64,000 bases of DNA from Haliotis asinina (lineage: Eukaryota; Mollusca; Gastropoda; Lepetellida; Haliotidae). Position 1 is the first letter of the stretch. Each line of letters opens with the position of its first letter. Of the stretch, positions 13,001 to 28,000 are shown in pieces. The notes under the pieces are model-generated. The model saw nothing but the letters and a program-made list of their open reading frames with translations. It searched no databases and was not told the DNA's origin. The position numbers and the translations under genes are program-made. Where the stretch lies: assembly GCF_037392515.1 (NCBI RefSeq), contig NC_090280.1:75256504-75320503 (forward strand), given 5' to 3'.

Positions 13001-16000
13001 AACATCTACTGTGTAATTAAGGTAAAATACTGCTGACTGAGTTACACCATATATCAGCAGATCAACATCTACTGTGTAATTAAGGTAAAATACTGCTGAC
13101 TGGGTTACACTATATATCAGCAGATCAACATCTACTGTGTAACTATGGTAAAATACTGCTGACTGGGTTACACCATATATCAGCAGATCAACATCTACTG
13201 TGTAATTAAGGTAAAATACTGCTGACTGGGTTACACTATATATCAGCATATCAACGTTAACATCTACTGTGTAATTAAGGTAAAATACTGCTGACTGGGT
13301 TACACCATATATCAGCATATCAACATCTACTGTGTAATTAAGGTAAAATACTGCTGACAGGGTTACACTATATATCAGCAGATCAACATCTACTGTGTAA
13401 TTAAGGTAAAATACTGCTGACTGCATTACACTATATATCAGCATATCAACGTTAACATCTACTGTGTAATTAAGGTAAAATACTGCTGACTGGGATACAC
13501 TATATATCAGCATATCAACATCTACTGTGTAATTAAGGTAAAATACTGCTGACTGCATTACACTATATATCAGCATATCAACGTTAACATCTACTGTGTA
13601 ATTAAGGTAAAATACTGCTGACTGGGATACACTATATATCAGCAGATCAACATCTACTGTGTAATTAAGGTAAAATACTGCTGACTGGGATACACTATAT
13701 ATCAGCATATCAACATCTACTGTGTAATTAAGGTAAAATACTGCTGAATGGGTTACACCATATATCAGCAGATCAACATCTACTGTGTAATTAAGGTAAA
13801 ATACTGCTGAATGGGTTACACTATATATCAGCAGATCAACGTTAACATCTACTGTGTAATTAAGGTAAAATACTGCTGACTGGGTTACACCATATATCAG
13901 CATATCAACATCTACTGTGTAATTAAGGTAAAATACTGCTGACTGGGTTACACTATATATCAGCATATCAACGTTAACATCTACTGTGTAATTAAGGTAA
14001 AATACTGCTGACTGGGTTACACCATATATCAGCATATCAGCATCTACTGTGTAATTAAGGTAAAATACTGCTGACTGGGATACACTATATATCAGCATAT
14101 CAACATCTACTGTGTAATTAAGGTAAAATACTGCTGAATGGGTTACACCATATATCAGCAGATCAACATCTACTGTGTAATTAAGGTAAAATACTGCTGA
14201 CAGGGTTACACTATATATCAGCATATCAACGTTAACATCTACTGTGTAATTAAGGTAAAATACTGCTGACTGGGTTACACCATATATCAGCATATCAACA
14301 TCTACTGTGTAATTAAGGTAAAATACTGCTGACTGGGTTACACTATATATCAGCATATCAGCATCTACTGTGTAATTAAGGTAAAATACTGCTGACTGAG
14401 TTACACCATATATCAGCAGATCAACATCTACTGTGTAATTAAGGTAAAATACTGCTGACTGAGTTACACCATATATCAGCAGATCAACATCTACTGTGTA
14501 ATTAAGGTAAAATACTGCTGAAAGGGTTAGACTATATATCAGCATATCAACATCTACTGTGTAATTAAGGTAAAATACTGCTGACTGGGTTACACTATAT
14601 ATCAGCATATCAGCATCTACTGTGTAATTAAGGTAAAATACTGCTGACTGGGATACACTATATATCAGCATATCAACATCTACTGTGTAATTAAGGTAAA
14701 ATACTGCTGACTGGGTTACACTATATATCAGCATATCAACATCTACTGTGTAATTAAGGTAAAATACCGCTGACAGGGTTACACCATATATCAGCATATC
14801 AACATCTACTGTGTAATTAAGGTAAAATACTGCTGACTGGGTTACACTATATATCAGCAGATCAACATCTACTGTGTAATTAAGGTAAAATACTGCTGAC
14901 TGGGTTACACTATATATCAGCAGATCAACATCAACTGTGTAATTAAGGTAAAATACAGCTGACTGGGTTACACTATATATCAGCATATCAACATCTACTG
15001 TGTAATTAAGGTAAAATACTGCTGACTGGGTTACACTATATATCAGCATATCAGCATCTACTGTGTAATTAAGGTAAAATATTGATGACTGGGTTACACT
15101 ATATATCAGCAGATCAACATCTACTGTGTAATTAAGGTAAAATACTGCTGACTGGGTTACACTATATATCAGTATATCAATATCTGAGTGAGTGAGTGAG
15201 GGTGTTTAGTTTTACGCTGCACTCAGCAATATTGCAGCTATATTGCGACGGTCTGCAAATAATCAAGTCTGGACCAGACAATCCAGTGATCAACATGAGC
15301 ATCGATCTGCGCAATTGGGAACCGATGACATGTGTCAACCAAGTCAGTGAGTCTGACCACTCGATCCCGCCACTTACTCAATATTTACTGTGTAATTAAG
15401 GTAAAATACTGCTGACTGCGTTACACAATATATCAGCATATCAACATCTACTGTGTAATTAAGGTAAAATATTGATGATTGGTTTACACTATATACCAGC
15501 AGATCAACATCTACTGTGTAATTAAGGTAAAATACTGCTGACTGGGTTACACCATATATCAGCATATCAACATCTACTGCATAATTACAGTAAAATACTG
15601 CTGATTGGGTTACACTAAATACTAGGGCTGTAACAATGCATCAAACTACCAATCGTTTGCACCTGTACAGTCTCCTAAAGCAATTAGTCAATGGCAGAAA
15701 CAAAAAAGACTATTGATGCATCGACAGTATGAGTGACTGTCAATAGTTTAACAACTGAATTTCAGTGATTGATGCACATTGCAAAATACAGGAAGAACCA
15801 GATTAGTACACTTTGATTTAGAGTTATCTCCACCTGTTACCTGTGAAATAAACTTGACATGGGTTTCAAGTTTCTTGTCACTTACTAAAAGAGACTGAAA
15901 CTACTACAACTTGTGTCCCGTAAACTGTAAATTATACCTTCATTTGGAAAATGACTTCAGATGAGACAAATCAAGGAGAAAAAGACTATGCAGTAGTTGG

Positions 16001-19000
16001 TCACATATTGTTCTTGCAATAACATTATTGCTGGAGTTGTTTCCCATCAATAGTCACCCATAGAAAACACACAAATGCTTTATACATGTGGGTGGAGGAC
16101 AAAACATCAGCACATTTGAGAAAAATGTGGCATATTCAAAACTCCTAATTATCATGGCAATGAGTTACTCAATATGTGATATGTGAACTGTGATATTTCT
16201 GACAGAAAATAATTTCAGTACTTTGACTGAAACATGCCTGTCAATATTTCTCACATTTTTTTTTTTAATTATCCTGAACATTGAGTGTTATTCAAATCTG
16301 GCTCACATCCAGAAATAGTAGCACAAAATATGTGTCATGTTCAAAACTATAAAGATTTAACAATGTTTAAAACTGTGGTGCAGTTGCATTCATTAAACGC
16401 AAGAAGCTGAAGAAAGCTTCACGCTAGTCACATACCTTGTTCTTTGATAATACACCTGACACCATGGATGAAACCACGATATTGAGGCTTGCCAGACGTT
16501 TGGTCATTGATGAATTTAACTTTGAGCGTTTCCATTGGAGTCACGGCAAGTATAGCTTCACTAACACCCGCACCTGGAAACAAGAAAAACAGGATTGTGT
16601 GGGATCAACATTCTAGACAAAGAGTCATCAAAAGATGACATATCCCCCTGCCCCCATACGTTTGAAAGGACAAATCATCTGACAGTTACTTATTGTTTTT
16701 TTAGACTAAGTTTGAATTGTTTCCTTGGCATTCATGAAAAATATAAATGTCATATATCTGTAATCAGCAAAAGTCACCATTTCAAGATCTGTCTCATATA
16801 TCTTCCAAGATCTGTTGAAAGATTTGAAATGATTTTCAAGTTGTGCTCCGGAAATGAAGCCTATCCCTCCATTTTGAGACCGAAACATGGATAATAAGGA
16901 AAAAAAACCCTGTAAATAGCATAAGGCACCACTTTAGGTTCTGATTGATATATCTATCAAGTTTTGCAGATAAAATATTGAATGGTTTTTGAGTTCTGCT
17001 TCTGAAACGAATCCCATCACTCCATTTTGAGATTAAGTCCAAAATGTGTCCATGGAACCCGAGACAATAATAAATCACAAAAACCTGTAAATACCAAAAG
17101 GCACCACTTTGGGGTCTGCTACACATATCCACCAAGTTTTACAGACAGATATTAAGAAGTTTTTGAGTTGTGCATGGAAACGAAACACACCTCTCACTTT
17201 TGAGACTAGGTCCAAAACATTTCCGTGGAAACATAGAAAATAAGAAATGCCAAACACCTCTATAGTGCAAAATATATCCATATAAGAAAGAATCATTCTG
17301 TGGTGTGAGCACTATTTTGAATGCATAGAAACAGCAGCTGGTCCATTGAAAAAACAATGAGAGGAGTCTGTTAAACAATGCACGTACTATACTAGTACTG
17401 TTTGACAGCTATTGACATCAGCTGTCATGTTCCCTCATTGATAGTCATGGCATGTCTTTTTCATTTGAACACAACAAAATATTATACCTGTAATTGATTT
17501 GGCAAGCAACCTTGAATACATTTATTCATGGTGGCACATGCTTCTGTGCATAAAACTCAGGTCACATATCTGTTGAAGTTAAGCAACGTTGACCTTGGAG
17601 AGTTCTTGGATGGGTGATCATGTTGTTAGCAAGTTGACTCCCGCACCACAACGAAGCACATTGGAAACATGTGGTCTCACCTTAGGTAAGTGAGTTTGTT
17701 CAAAATCGCCTCTGTTTATCCAGCAGAAAATGGGTGGGATAAGTCACATGGATATAACTTTCAAGCGTCTAACAGGCAGCTTGGGTTAAAAAGGTTGAGC
17801 TGTTTATGCTCGCTTTGAGCATGCCCCTTTGTGATGTGGAATATTGCACTCTTTAAGTGAGTGTTAACTGTTGATGGGTAGTATTTATTCAACAATAACA
17901 CAATTTTGTGTTTTATTTAAGCCAGGGTAAGCAGTTCAGTTAAGAAAGGGATGATACTATAGAATTATAGTTTGGATATTTGTTATTTCAAGCACAAGTG
18001 ACACAAAATCAGTACCTAGGTCACAGCTGGTGCTGACATGATGTGCAACTTTTTTGGTGCTGAACACTTCAAATGCACCTGACATATCAGCAAAGTGATA
18101 ATTAAAACTTTGATCATCAATTCAGTTTCAAATATTATGTGAAATTCATTTGAATCTTGGAACCTGGTACAATATCCTATCAGAGCTTGACTTTTCAAAT
18201 GATTATGACTACTGTAAACCTGCCATTTCTTAAACTGGAGTGCAATCAGTGTTGTGGACAATGTGTAATGAAACCAGTCATACCACTACAATATTGAATT
18301 CCAGTACAATCAGTTTTGTCAACACATCAAAATACAGCGTAGATGTTGACATGGGTCAATACTACATGGTGACAACATCTGCTGAACAGAGGTGCATGTG
18401 ATGCACAAAGAGGATATTTGTCTATTTCCATGTGCCATACCACTCATGGCATATCTAAAATTGAAATTGAGTGAGTGAGTGAGTTTAGTTTTACGCCGCA
18501 CTCAGCAATATTACAGCTATATGGCGGCTTCTGTAAATAATCGAGTCTGGACCAGACAATCCAGTGATCAACAACATGAGCATCGATCTGCGCAATTGGG
18601 AACCGATGACATGAGTCAACCAAGTCAGCGAGTCTGACCACCCGATCCCGTTAGTCGCCTCTTACGACAAGCTGAGTCGCCTTTTATGGAAATGGCACAG
18701 TTAAATTCTTACCAGCATGCCTTTTTGGCACACATGATGTTTTCAAAAGTGCATTAAAGCATGTTTTTTACCATATTGTCTTTTCATGGTTTAAAGTGAC
18801 ATTATGAACAATGACTAATGATAGATATACAAGTCAGATAAATATACACGTTTAAGGTCAGTAAACAAACAAAAATACATACTTACCATTGTTTTATTAC
18901 TCATGATTTATTAGTGAATGGTACAACTTTTACATTCACTTCAAGTCGTATAATGATTTGAAGTTCAGTTTAATAGACCATGAATTTATGGCACGCCAGA

Positions 19001-22000
19001 AACTGAAATGATATTGTGCAATCATGTAATGCATCCTGGTGTAATGGGTTTTTTATCGGATAACGGTAAAATATTTCGTGAATGAAAATCTTTCTATATC
19101 GTTCAGTCTACCTTCAGAAAAGATGATTTATTTCATAACCTGTTAAATTCCCATGTATGTCATGTATTTTACATCGTAAATCCGCCACTGCAGTCGAAGC
19201 AATCTCAATATGTTATTATGTCATATGTTTTCGATTAGTGATACTATGACAGTATGATATGCCCAAAACCTTACACTATGCAGATAAATATTTCAAACTG
19301 CTGAGATAATAAACAATTTCCCTTTTTTTAAGTATTCTGCTTTATGGCGGCTGTACATTATTAACCTTTTCAAATTTATTATTCATTATTCATTATTCAT
19401 GAATTTATGGCATGCCAGAAACTGAAATGGCACACTTACATGATGTTTACGTGCACACACTTATCCATGAGGCATGCTCGAAAAAACTTCATTTCAATCA
19501 CTGCACCAGCAATACAACATTTACACCATCCAGATAAATATCTAGTCCTTCTACTAGACACAATCTTTTACTAGGATTTGTTAGACTCAGTATAGCAGTG
19601 TAATGAATAATACTGAGACTAAGTTTACTTAGCCTGAAAATTTCCCTGTCGAAAATCATTGATAGCCTCAAGATAGTATGACTGTATGTATTTTTTCTGA
19701 GTGTGTTAACCCATTTAACTCTGTAGGCTGGAAAACCGGCTAAGACATCACCTGTCCAGACACAGTAGGTCAGAATACCGGCCAGGGAGTGTCAAATTAT
19801 ATGTAGTTTTAGGAACATAACTAACATATGATTCATCTATCATATCAATCACTTTTCATAATGCCTGAAAACACTTTTTACACTTCAGATGGCCATATTT
19901 TTCGCAATGTTATTGACAAAAACGATTCTTGGACATATGCTTCAGCAGTGAGTCGACAGAGTTTTTAATGAGCAAATTAACAATGTTTTGAGTAAGTTAA
20001 TTAAACAACTTAAATAAAATGAAGAATAAAAGAACTCATAAAAGCTGTCAAACGAACATTATAACTTACTATTTCCATCCTTATTGTGCAATCATGTAAT
20101 GCATCCTGGTGTAATGGGTTTTTTATCGGATAACGGTAAAATATTTCGTGAATGAAAATCTTTCTATATCGTTCAGTCTACCTTCAGAAAAGATGATTTA
20201 TTTCATAACCTGTTAAATTCCCATGTATGTCATGTACTTTACATCGTAAATCCGCCACTGCAGTCGAAGCAATCTCAATATGTTATTATGTCATATGTTT
20301 TCGATTAGTGATACTATGACAGTATGATATACCCAAAACCTTACACTATGTAGATAAATATTTCAAACTGCTGAGATAATACACAATTTCCCTTTTTTTA
20401 AGTATTCTGCTTTATGGCGGCTGTACATTATTAACCTTTTCAATTATTTAAAAAAAATATTTATATTTACCCAATCCACACAGCAGCCTGTGTTGCGGTA
20501 GTAACACACCTCTCTCGTCTGCTAAATGTTTTTTAAATTCTTCAAAAGCACCAAACCTGAAACAAAGATTTCACAGCCATAAAAAACAGTCACGATCTTG
20601 TTATGTACAGTGCAGGGCAAGTCAGTCCACACCTGGTGGGGCAGAGCACCTGTTACCTGGAACTCACTTGGATCTTCCAACCACATGGACTGGACTTCAG
20701 CAACCTGGCCATGTTTGTCATAAGAGGTAGGTAGCTATTGTGTTCAGGTAGTCAGACTAGCTGACTTGGTGGACACATGTTATTGTATACCAACTGTGTA
20801 GATTGATGCTCATGATGTCAATCACTGGACTGTCTGATCCATACTCAGACATTTATCATACTGATGAAGAGGAGAAAAACAATCTGACTGATGCTGAGCT
20901 TCTGTCTCCTGTCAGAGGGACTATGTTAATCTCAATAGCAATGACCATACTTTACTACCCTTAGGGGAATTCCTTTAACATTTTAAACATAATCATATGT
21001 TAAAAAGAAAACACTAAGAAAACACAAAAGTCTGCACATAAAAGATCTATTCAGAAAATTAAATGTGGCTGAAATCACATATAAATTTCTCTGTGAATTA
21101 AAAAGAGAAGCTAAATTGGACAGAGACAGCCCTCAGATTTTACATGCAATGAAAGTGATAAAGATAAGATTTACTTTTGATATTAAGACATCGGAGGGCC
21201 ATACCAGCATTAAATTAAAAAGGTTGACATACTTTCAACAGAACAATGATAAAACAAAAGCATTCCCTTTCCTCAGGTTGAAAGATATCAGTTTGCGCAT
21301 AAAATACAATCTCTGCTGCCATTCTCAAAATAAAAATCAGTATTTGGACCCCACAGTAGTTTCTTGTCGATAATGGTGCCAAGATATTTGTAATATGTTA
21401 CGATTTCAAAACTTTTATTCTTACAGATGTGATCTAATTGTTTGCTCATTAATTAAATCTGTTCAGAAAGGAAGAAAATTCATGAAACATCTAGACACCA
21501 TTCTCATACCAGCACTGTCATGACTATGTTCCACATGACCTTGACCTTCTTAACATGGACTGATTGACATGACAATAAAAATTATATTAATTTTCCAGAT
21601 GGACATTTCCTCAGATCAACAGAAGCACATAAAGAATCATTCCAGTTACTGCCCAAACATGTTTCACAATATGCCTAAAACAACTGTGCCGACAGCAATA
21701 CCAACATGAAACAGCTCATGTGTTCAGGTGAACCACTAACAATGTGTCAGTTTGATTCAAGCATCACCTATTGAAACAGTCTAATTACATATAAAAGCTA
21801 GGACCTCAACGATTCAGTTTTATTCATCGAAAATCAAATCTGACACCTTAGTTGCGATTTTCGATAATGATTATCATTATTTGAATACATATTCAAACTA
21901 TTTCCACACAGCCAGCACATAATTTTAACTCAAGCTCAAGTTACTAAGTTACAAGCACTGAAATAAGGTGAAATGTGTTTGGTTGATGGGATAATTATCC

Positions 22001-25000
22001 AATGGGAACTGTTGACAAGTTGATGACGGATTTCACACTAAAAAATTACTCTGAGAGTTAAATGAAATCTGATATTTTCACTGTTTTACTGGTTTTATGA
22101 AGAATCTAATTGAAAATGACTGAATCATGAAAGCAATATCAAAAATCAAATCAAATGAAGGTTTGGGTAATAAACTGATCTTAGCACAACAAATGCTACA
22201 ATCTTCTTAATGCTGAGATCACATTGAACAACAGGGTCATAATGACCCTGAGGTATGCAACATTGGTTCCATGCAACGAGGACTCAGAAAATCACCATAA
22301 TGAGTATCGTGCTGAATATAAGCAAGTAAGGTTTTGTGGTGCTTTTATTAATCTTCCATTGGTATCATTACAGGGAACACCTGGAAAGAGCTTCACACAC
22401 TGTAGCTATCAGTGTCTTTACCGCGACAGATGAGTACTGTTTCTACTTACTAACTCAAGACTCATACACTTGAGGGACCCTACCTACTGATTGCTCTCCT
22501 ATAATCAGTGTTAATCAATCACCACCCTACAGACCCAGCACAGAGGTATCCCACCCACTGATGGCTCCCCTATGAAGAGTATTAAATCATCAGTATTATA
22601 CAAATTGTAACTTGTCAATGCCTCTACAGACTACAGGCCGACATCTTCTGTCAATATCTCCAGATCATGACACAGACCAGGATAGGTAGATATCACCAGT
22701 AACACCATGTCCACATCGAGCATCAATAAATTGATTTAGTTCTTCTGAAAACATATGCTGGGATCATTATGGGAGCATCTATGTTTGTGAAATGTCTTCC
22801 CTGACAAGCTCCCAAACTCCCACGCAAGATGCTGATGACGGCTTCATGGAGAATTGAAAATTGGTTTTGAAAAGGATTTTGCCTTTGAAATAGCGTGAAT
22901 AACAGCCTCTCTTTTGGCTCGTGAATTCAACAATAATGTTTCTTGAGCACATAAGTTTCAAGCGAAACAATAAACTGTCCTTTCTGCCAGTAACAGTCAT
23001 TCATTCCAACCCAATAGTTGAATCAATATATGGCTGACATCAATAACTTTCTGTCCAAATCAATATGCTCAACTCTGCAAAACCCTCACTTCTGTCCAAA
23101 CCTCACTGCCATTGTAAACTTTGAAACAGAATGTCTTAATTCTTTCTCAACACTGCCATTATGTCTGAAATGCATCACAAAAACATCTCAAACTGCTATT
23201 TCCTATCATTAAGTAGCAAGAATAGACTTGATCTATTTACAGCTTCATCTGTCACAATGCCTGAGACAGCATGATAGTGTAATTACATGTAATAAGCTGC
23301 AAATTTAAGAAATCATGAGCCCACATTCAGACAGATCGTCTGAGAAAGACAATGCAACATACTCCTCCAGATATCCCTGAAATGAACACCCAAGATCAAT
23401 ATTCCATTACCATTCTAAACAACGCCCTTCTCATTTCTAATAACGGCACAAGAATAGTCAAAGTGATATTATTATTCACCATATTCAAAAGGACATTCTC
23501 CTTAATGGTATTCTTGATAAATTCAGTTCAGTATTTTTGATCACTGGAATGAAAATTTACAAATATTTTTAAAAGGGTTTTCACTTGGAATTAGTTTGAT
23601 GTTTATATAAGATTCATGTTTGTTTGCAGGACTAATTCGATTTCTTTATTTCCTTTCATTACATGTGAAAGGGCAGAGAAGCAAATTTAATCACTTTGTT
23701 CTTTCATAATGAACTTTCTAAAGATGACAGATGGAAAAACCCACTTAACTTTCTGGTAAAGTCAACATATAAAAAATATCAACCCTGAAACTATTGCATT
23801 TGTGTCAGTAGAGGATGTAACGTGTACGTGAGACAGTCTCCCCTTACGTGTACAAGTGACTACCTCAGAGGGAGTCACTCATTCATGTCACACAAAAATG
23901 CATCTAAAAGTATTATTTATGAAAATAACTGAACAAAAGTTGCTACAGTTGTTGACAGATGTTCATGTTATTGATTGAGATGAATGAAAATGCAAAAAGA
24001 GGACCTTAGATACTCAAATACTGACAAAAATATGCAAAATTCAAGTAAAATTTGATGATATTCAAGAGCGAATTTCACCTATGTGCATCTTTTTCAGAAA
24101 CTTACATTTAGTATTTTCTGAAAGCTCATTCATCGTAGATTCAAAATATATATGCAGCTTTTGATGCAGACCCACGCACACGTGTTTGTTATTATTGTGC
24201 TGAAACATGTTTACTTTCTTCGAAACTGCATGAACCGTCTCACAAAGAAGTGACTGTGGAAGCGAGTCATTTTTGGAAGGTAACTGATGCCTGACTCGTT
24301 CGTTCAGTCAAAACACCCGTCTTGTGACTTGGACAAAAATGTAGTGAAGTTTTTGACGATGATTTTGACCTATATGCAAATTTTATAGACACATTATTAT
24401 AATATTTTCTGAAAGCGTATTTCATGCAGATTTACCTCATGTAAGAATTTTTTCATGTACTCAAACACATATAGGTGTACCATCATGTTTCTCCCACTGC
24501 CTGTCACAGATAAACAAATCCTCCTCACAGCATCGTTACACGTACAAGGGATGTCTTTCAGAAGCACGAGCAAACATGTAGTTAGATTTTTTATATGATT
24601 TTGACCTATATGCCAATTTTACAGAAACATTATTTTAATATTTTCTGATAGCTTATTTAATGAAGATTCATATACGTATTTGTTCATGTACACGAACACA
24701 CATAGATGTGTCATCCTGTTGAAACACACCTACTTTCCTCCCACACATCACAGACACATGATCCATCCTCACAAAATGTAACGTACACGAAAAACGCCTT
24801 TCAGAAGCACGAGCAAAAATGTCACTTCATTGCTGTCTAACACTGCACTCATCTATGGTCAAGTTGTTGCAGATTAGGTGCCGTAGAGTGTTTTTGAATC
24901 CCGGCTTTGATTCATTCCCCCAAAGTAGAATCAGTACTTTACCATGGAAGTGTAGTCCCAAACACAACATGCTATATTTGGAATCACTGCATTTGACCAA

Positions 25001-28000
25001 TTTCTAACAGTAACTCTGTGTTCCTGTATGAGTTAATTTACTAAATAATCAAGCCCCCAACAGAATTTCAGTGATTGACTTTAAGAGCATCACTCCATGC
25101 AACTGGCTGGGATCCTACCATGTAATTCAATCCACTTAGTCTCCAGTACACCTAATGAGCATCCCAACCTTCAATACAAACCATTCACTCAAACTCCTCC
25201 ATTCTGAATGAAATGAATACTTTATCCACAGAAATCCTCTTTGAATATCCAAGAAAACAACACAAGCAGGCTTGGCAGAATTATCTCCCCTTATTTCAGA
25301 CTCAGCAGAATTATCTCCCCTTATTTTCACCACCAGAGGGAGAAAACTCCCCCCACAAGGGAGATAACTGAACTAACCTGACAGCAGATTTGGGAATGGA
25401 GCCATACAAGAGGACACTGAGTCCTCTGTATAAGCCACGGATTCCATGTTCTTTCACTGTCACTTTCACACAATCTATTGGTCCCTTGTAACGTTTCACA
25501 GCACCAGTCCTTTCGTCCAGCTGAAGCTGGGTTTTCACATACTCTGTGGGGAATGTAATGCAGATCTCAAGTCCTCCAGTGATGCCACCTGCAATTGAAA
25601 ACAGGGTCCCATCAAATTTCTGGAAACAGAACTCAGACTATGCAAATTGGGAAATGAAGCATTTCTATTAGTAATCATTGCGATATATAATTGATCAAAA
25701 CTGAGAACAAAATTTGTCTGTCACTGGATTAATTCCATGGGATTAATGCCACAGTGCTGATATGATATCAAATAGGCGATGTGTTTGATCGGTGTGTGTG
25801 CATGCATGTATTGGGGGTGTTTATTTCCACTTTTGTCCATAAAGTTTATCTAATGAAATTTTCATGAAAATGGGTGAAAATAAACTGTGCATCCCCAACT
25901 TCTGATCTGTGCACCTCCTCCAAAAAGCTGTATCTGCCTTTGTATCATGATAGTATTTGTCAACCAATGGCAACATAGAGTTTGCTAGAGAGATAAGCAT
26001 CCATTGACTGACAGAAATGTGGACATTGCCAACTCTGAAGTGTAAACCTAGCGTTATTGCTATTGTTGTTAAACAGTATATCATGTGACAAACAATGGGT
26101 CCAGGTGGTACAAAGTTATCGGTTGAAGCCACCATTACAATTTTTCAATACTACCCACCATCTTACAATGTCAAAATGGCAGAATTGTGGTTACCGATAT
26201 TAACCTAAAGACAGTTGCCAAGGAAACTGTCTAAATCTTTATATATACCTTCATTGATCCTAAAGCCAAGCCAATGATCAGAGGATATACTGACCCAGCA
26301 TCTGAACTAACGTGTCGTCCCTGCTACCCTAACTGGTATCTGTCATGCAAGGTGTCTCGCAACACGGCCATTAATATTATTGAGGCAAAAGTAATCTCGA
26401 TAGTTAATGACTCCTTCCCAAGTTCAGGAACAGTAGTGACTAAAAAAACATTTTTTGTACTCAAAATACTGATGTTTCTGTTTAGAGCTGTGGAATAGCT
26501 AGGAAGAGTGGGCAAATGTGTATGTGAAAGCCTTGGTGAGCAAGTGACTGGTCATTTGGTTGAGCAATATTCCAGTTATATAAAAGTGGGCAATACCCAT
26601 GAGGGGAAGCAAATTTGGACATTTGCTGTGGCAGGCAAACACCGAAACTACCAAGCACCCATCTGTTGCAGAGATGTGTATGTGACTGCTCGTTTTGGTC
26701 TGCACTACCAACAGGTTTGTAGTGAGATTCCCTGCTGCAATTAAATGTGAAAACTTAACTCAGACACTGTGATCTGACCAGTCCTTGTTCTGCCCTCTCT
26801 ATAATTCCTCTTCACATGACCAAGGGCTCAAACCAGTGACCTGCCACTCTCAAGGCAGACGTATTATCCATTGTTCCATAAAGGCTGTCAATGAAGTCAC
26901 TGGCAAGTTCATGACATGTTGGCACATGGATAAAAAGTCAGGATAAAGTCAGGGTGGAGGGTGGTAAGTCAATGAGAGATGGGACAGAACTAACATTATC
27001 TATCATAACAGTGACTCACTTATATCACTATGGATAACACAAGCACATCAACTCTGTCACCCACACACAAGCATCTTGAACAATTAAAACAGGAATGAAT
27101 CCACACCACCCAAACACTAACAAACAAGCATGGCAAACAAAGCAGGAATCAACTGATTTCAAATAAAATACACCTTGAATGATAACAAGCAAAGATAAAT
27201 CGATGATGGCAGGCACATAAAAATGTCCTCCATGCTGTGATCCTAATGTGCTACTTTCTCGCTCAGCATGCTTCGAATATTTCATTACTCATCGCAACCA
27301 TCAAAAAAAACCCTCACCTGCCCGTCAAACTTCACCACTGACATCAGCTGTGCATTCCTACAGTGTAATATGCCTATTATATTGAAAGATGTTTGAGTAA
27401 TAAAATACATGTGAAGGAAATGAGGATCTGGTCTGATAAGGGGAGGGGGAAACAGTAGATCTAAGGCATGCATCATACGTTGATCTCTCTCTCTCTCTCA
27501 CATGCACACACGCACACATGCATGCACACACACACACACTTTACGCTATTGGTTTTTTTATTTTATCACACTGAATCCACACCAAGCTTCTGTAAAAATC
27601 AAAGGAAAGATATACAAATAAAGGTGTGTCAGATTTCACTTTCCATTTCTGTTGTATTCTCCCAATATTTAATTTCACCTAAGTCATGCTATTTTGAGTT
27701 CTGCAGTATATTAACACACCTCAAGCACAACAGAAAACCATTTGCAGACAGCCTTTAAAGCTTGCTCATTCACTTCTGACTTCACAAGACAGCCTAACAG
27801 CAACCTTTATGTCTGATCACTTGTAATTTTGAACACAAAATTGAGTTTTTAACCAGAAGAGTAAACAAATAAATTTTTAATTTTTTATTTGAAATTTTAA
27901 CAAATATACTGTTTAACCATATTGCAAGAACCACAACTTTGGATATGGTCCCCTCAAAACCACATTCGTTCATAATCCTCGTTCAAACACTTGACATGCC

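Noticed and set aside
11258..15049. 1263-codon minus-strand open frame as a real repetitive membrane or surface protein gene
   Set aside because: It is a minisatellite whose unit lengths are multiples of three. With six frames available, one open frame in a 63-bp unit is likely by chance. No splice sites or promoter were seen, and unit differences are mostly replacement changes.
11240..15628. CRISPR-like array because of regular repeats
   Set aside because: No unique spacers: every unit is the whole repeat with only point differences, in a eukaryotic intron.
17560..17632. Functional 5S rRNA gene
   Set aside because: Only the internal region matches, with several changes. The 5' third and 3' end of 5S rRNA are not recognisable.
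21065..21373. 102-codon plus-strand open frame
   Set aside because: Its second half is antisense to a LINE reverse-transcriptase remnant. The first half shows no recognisable protein.
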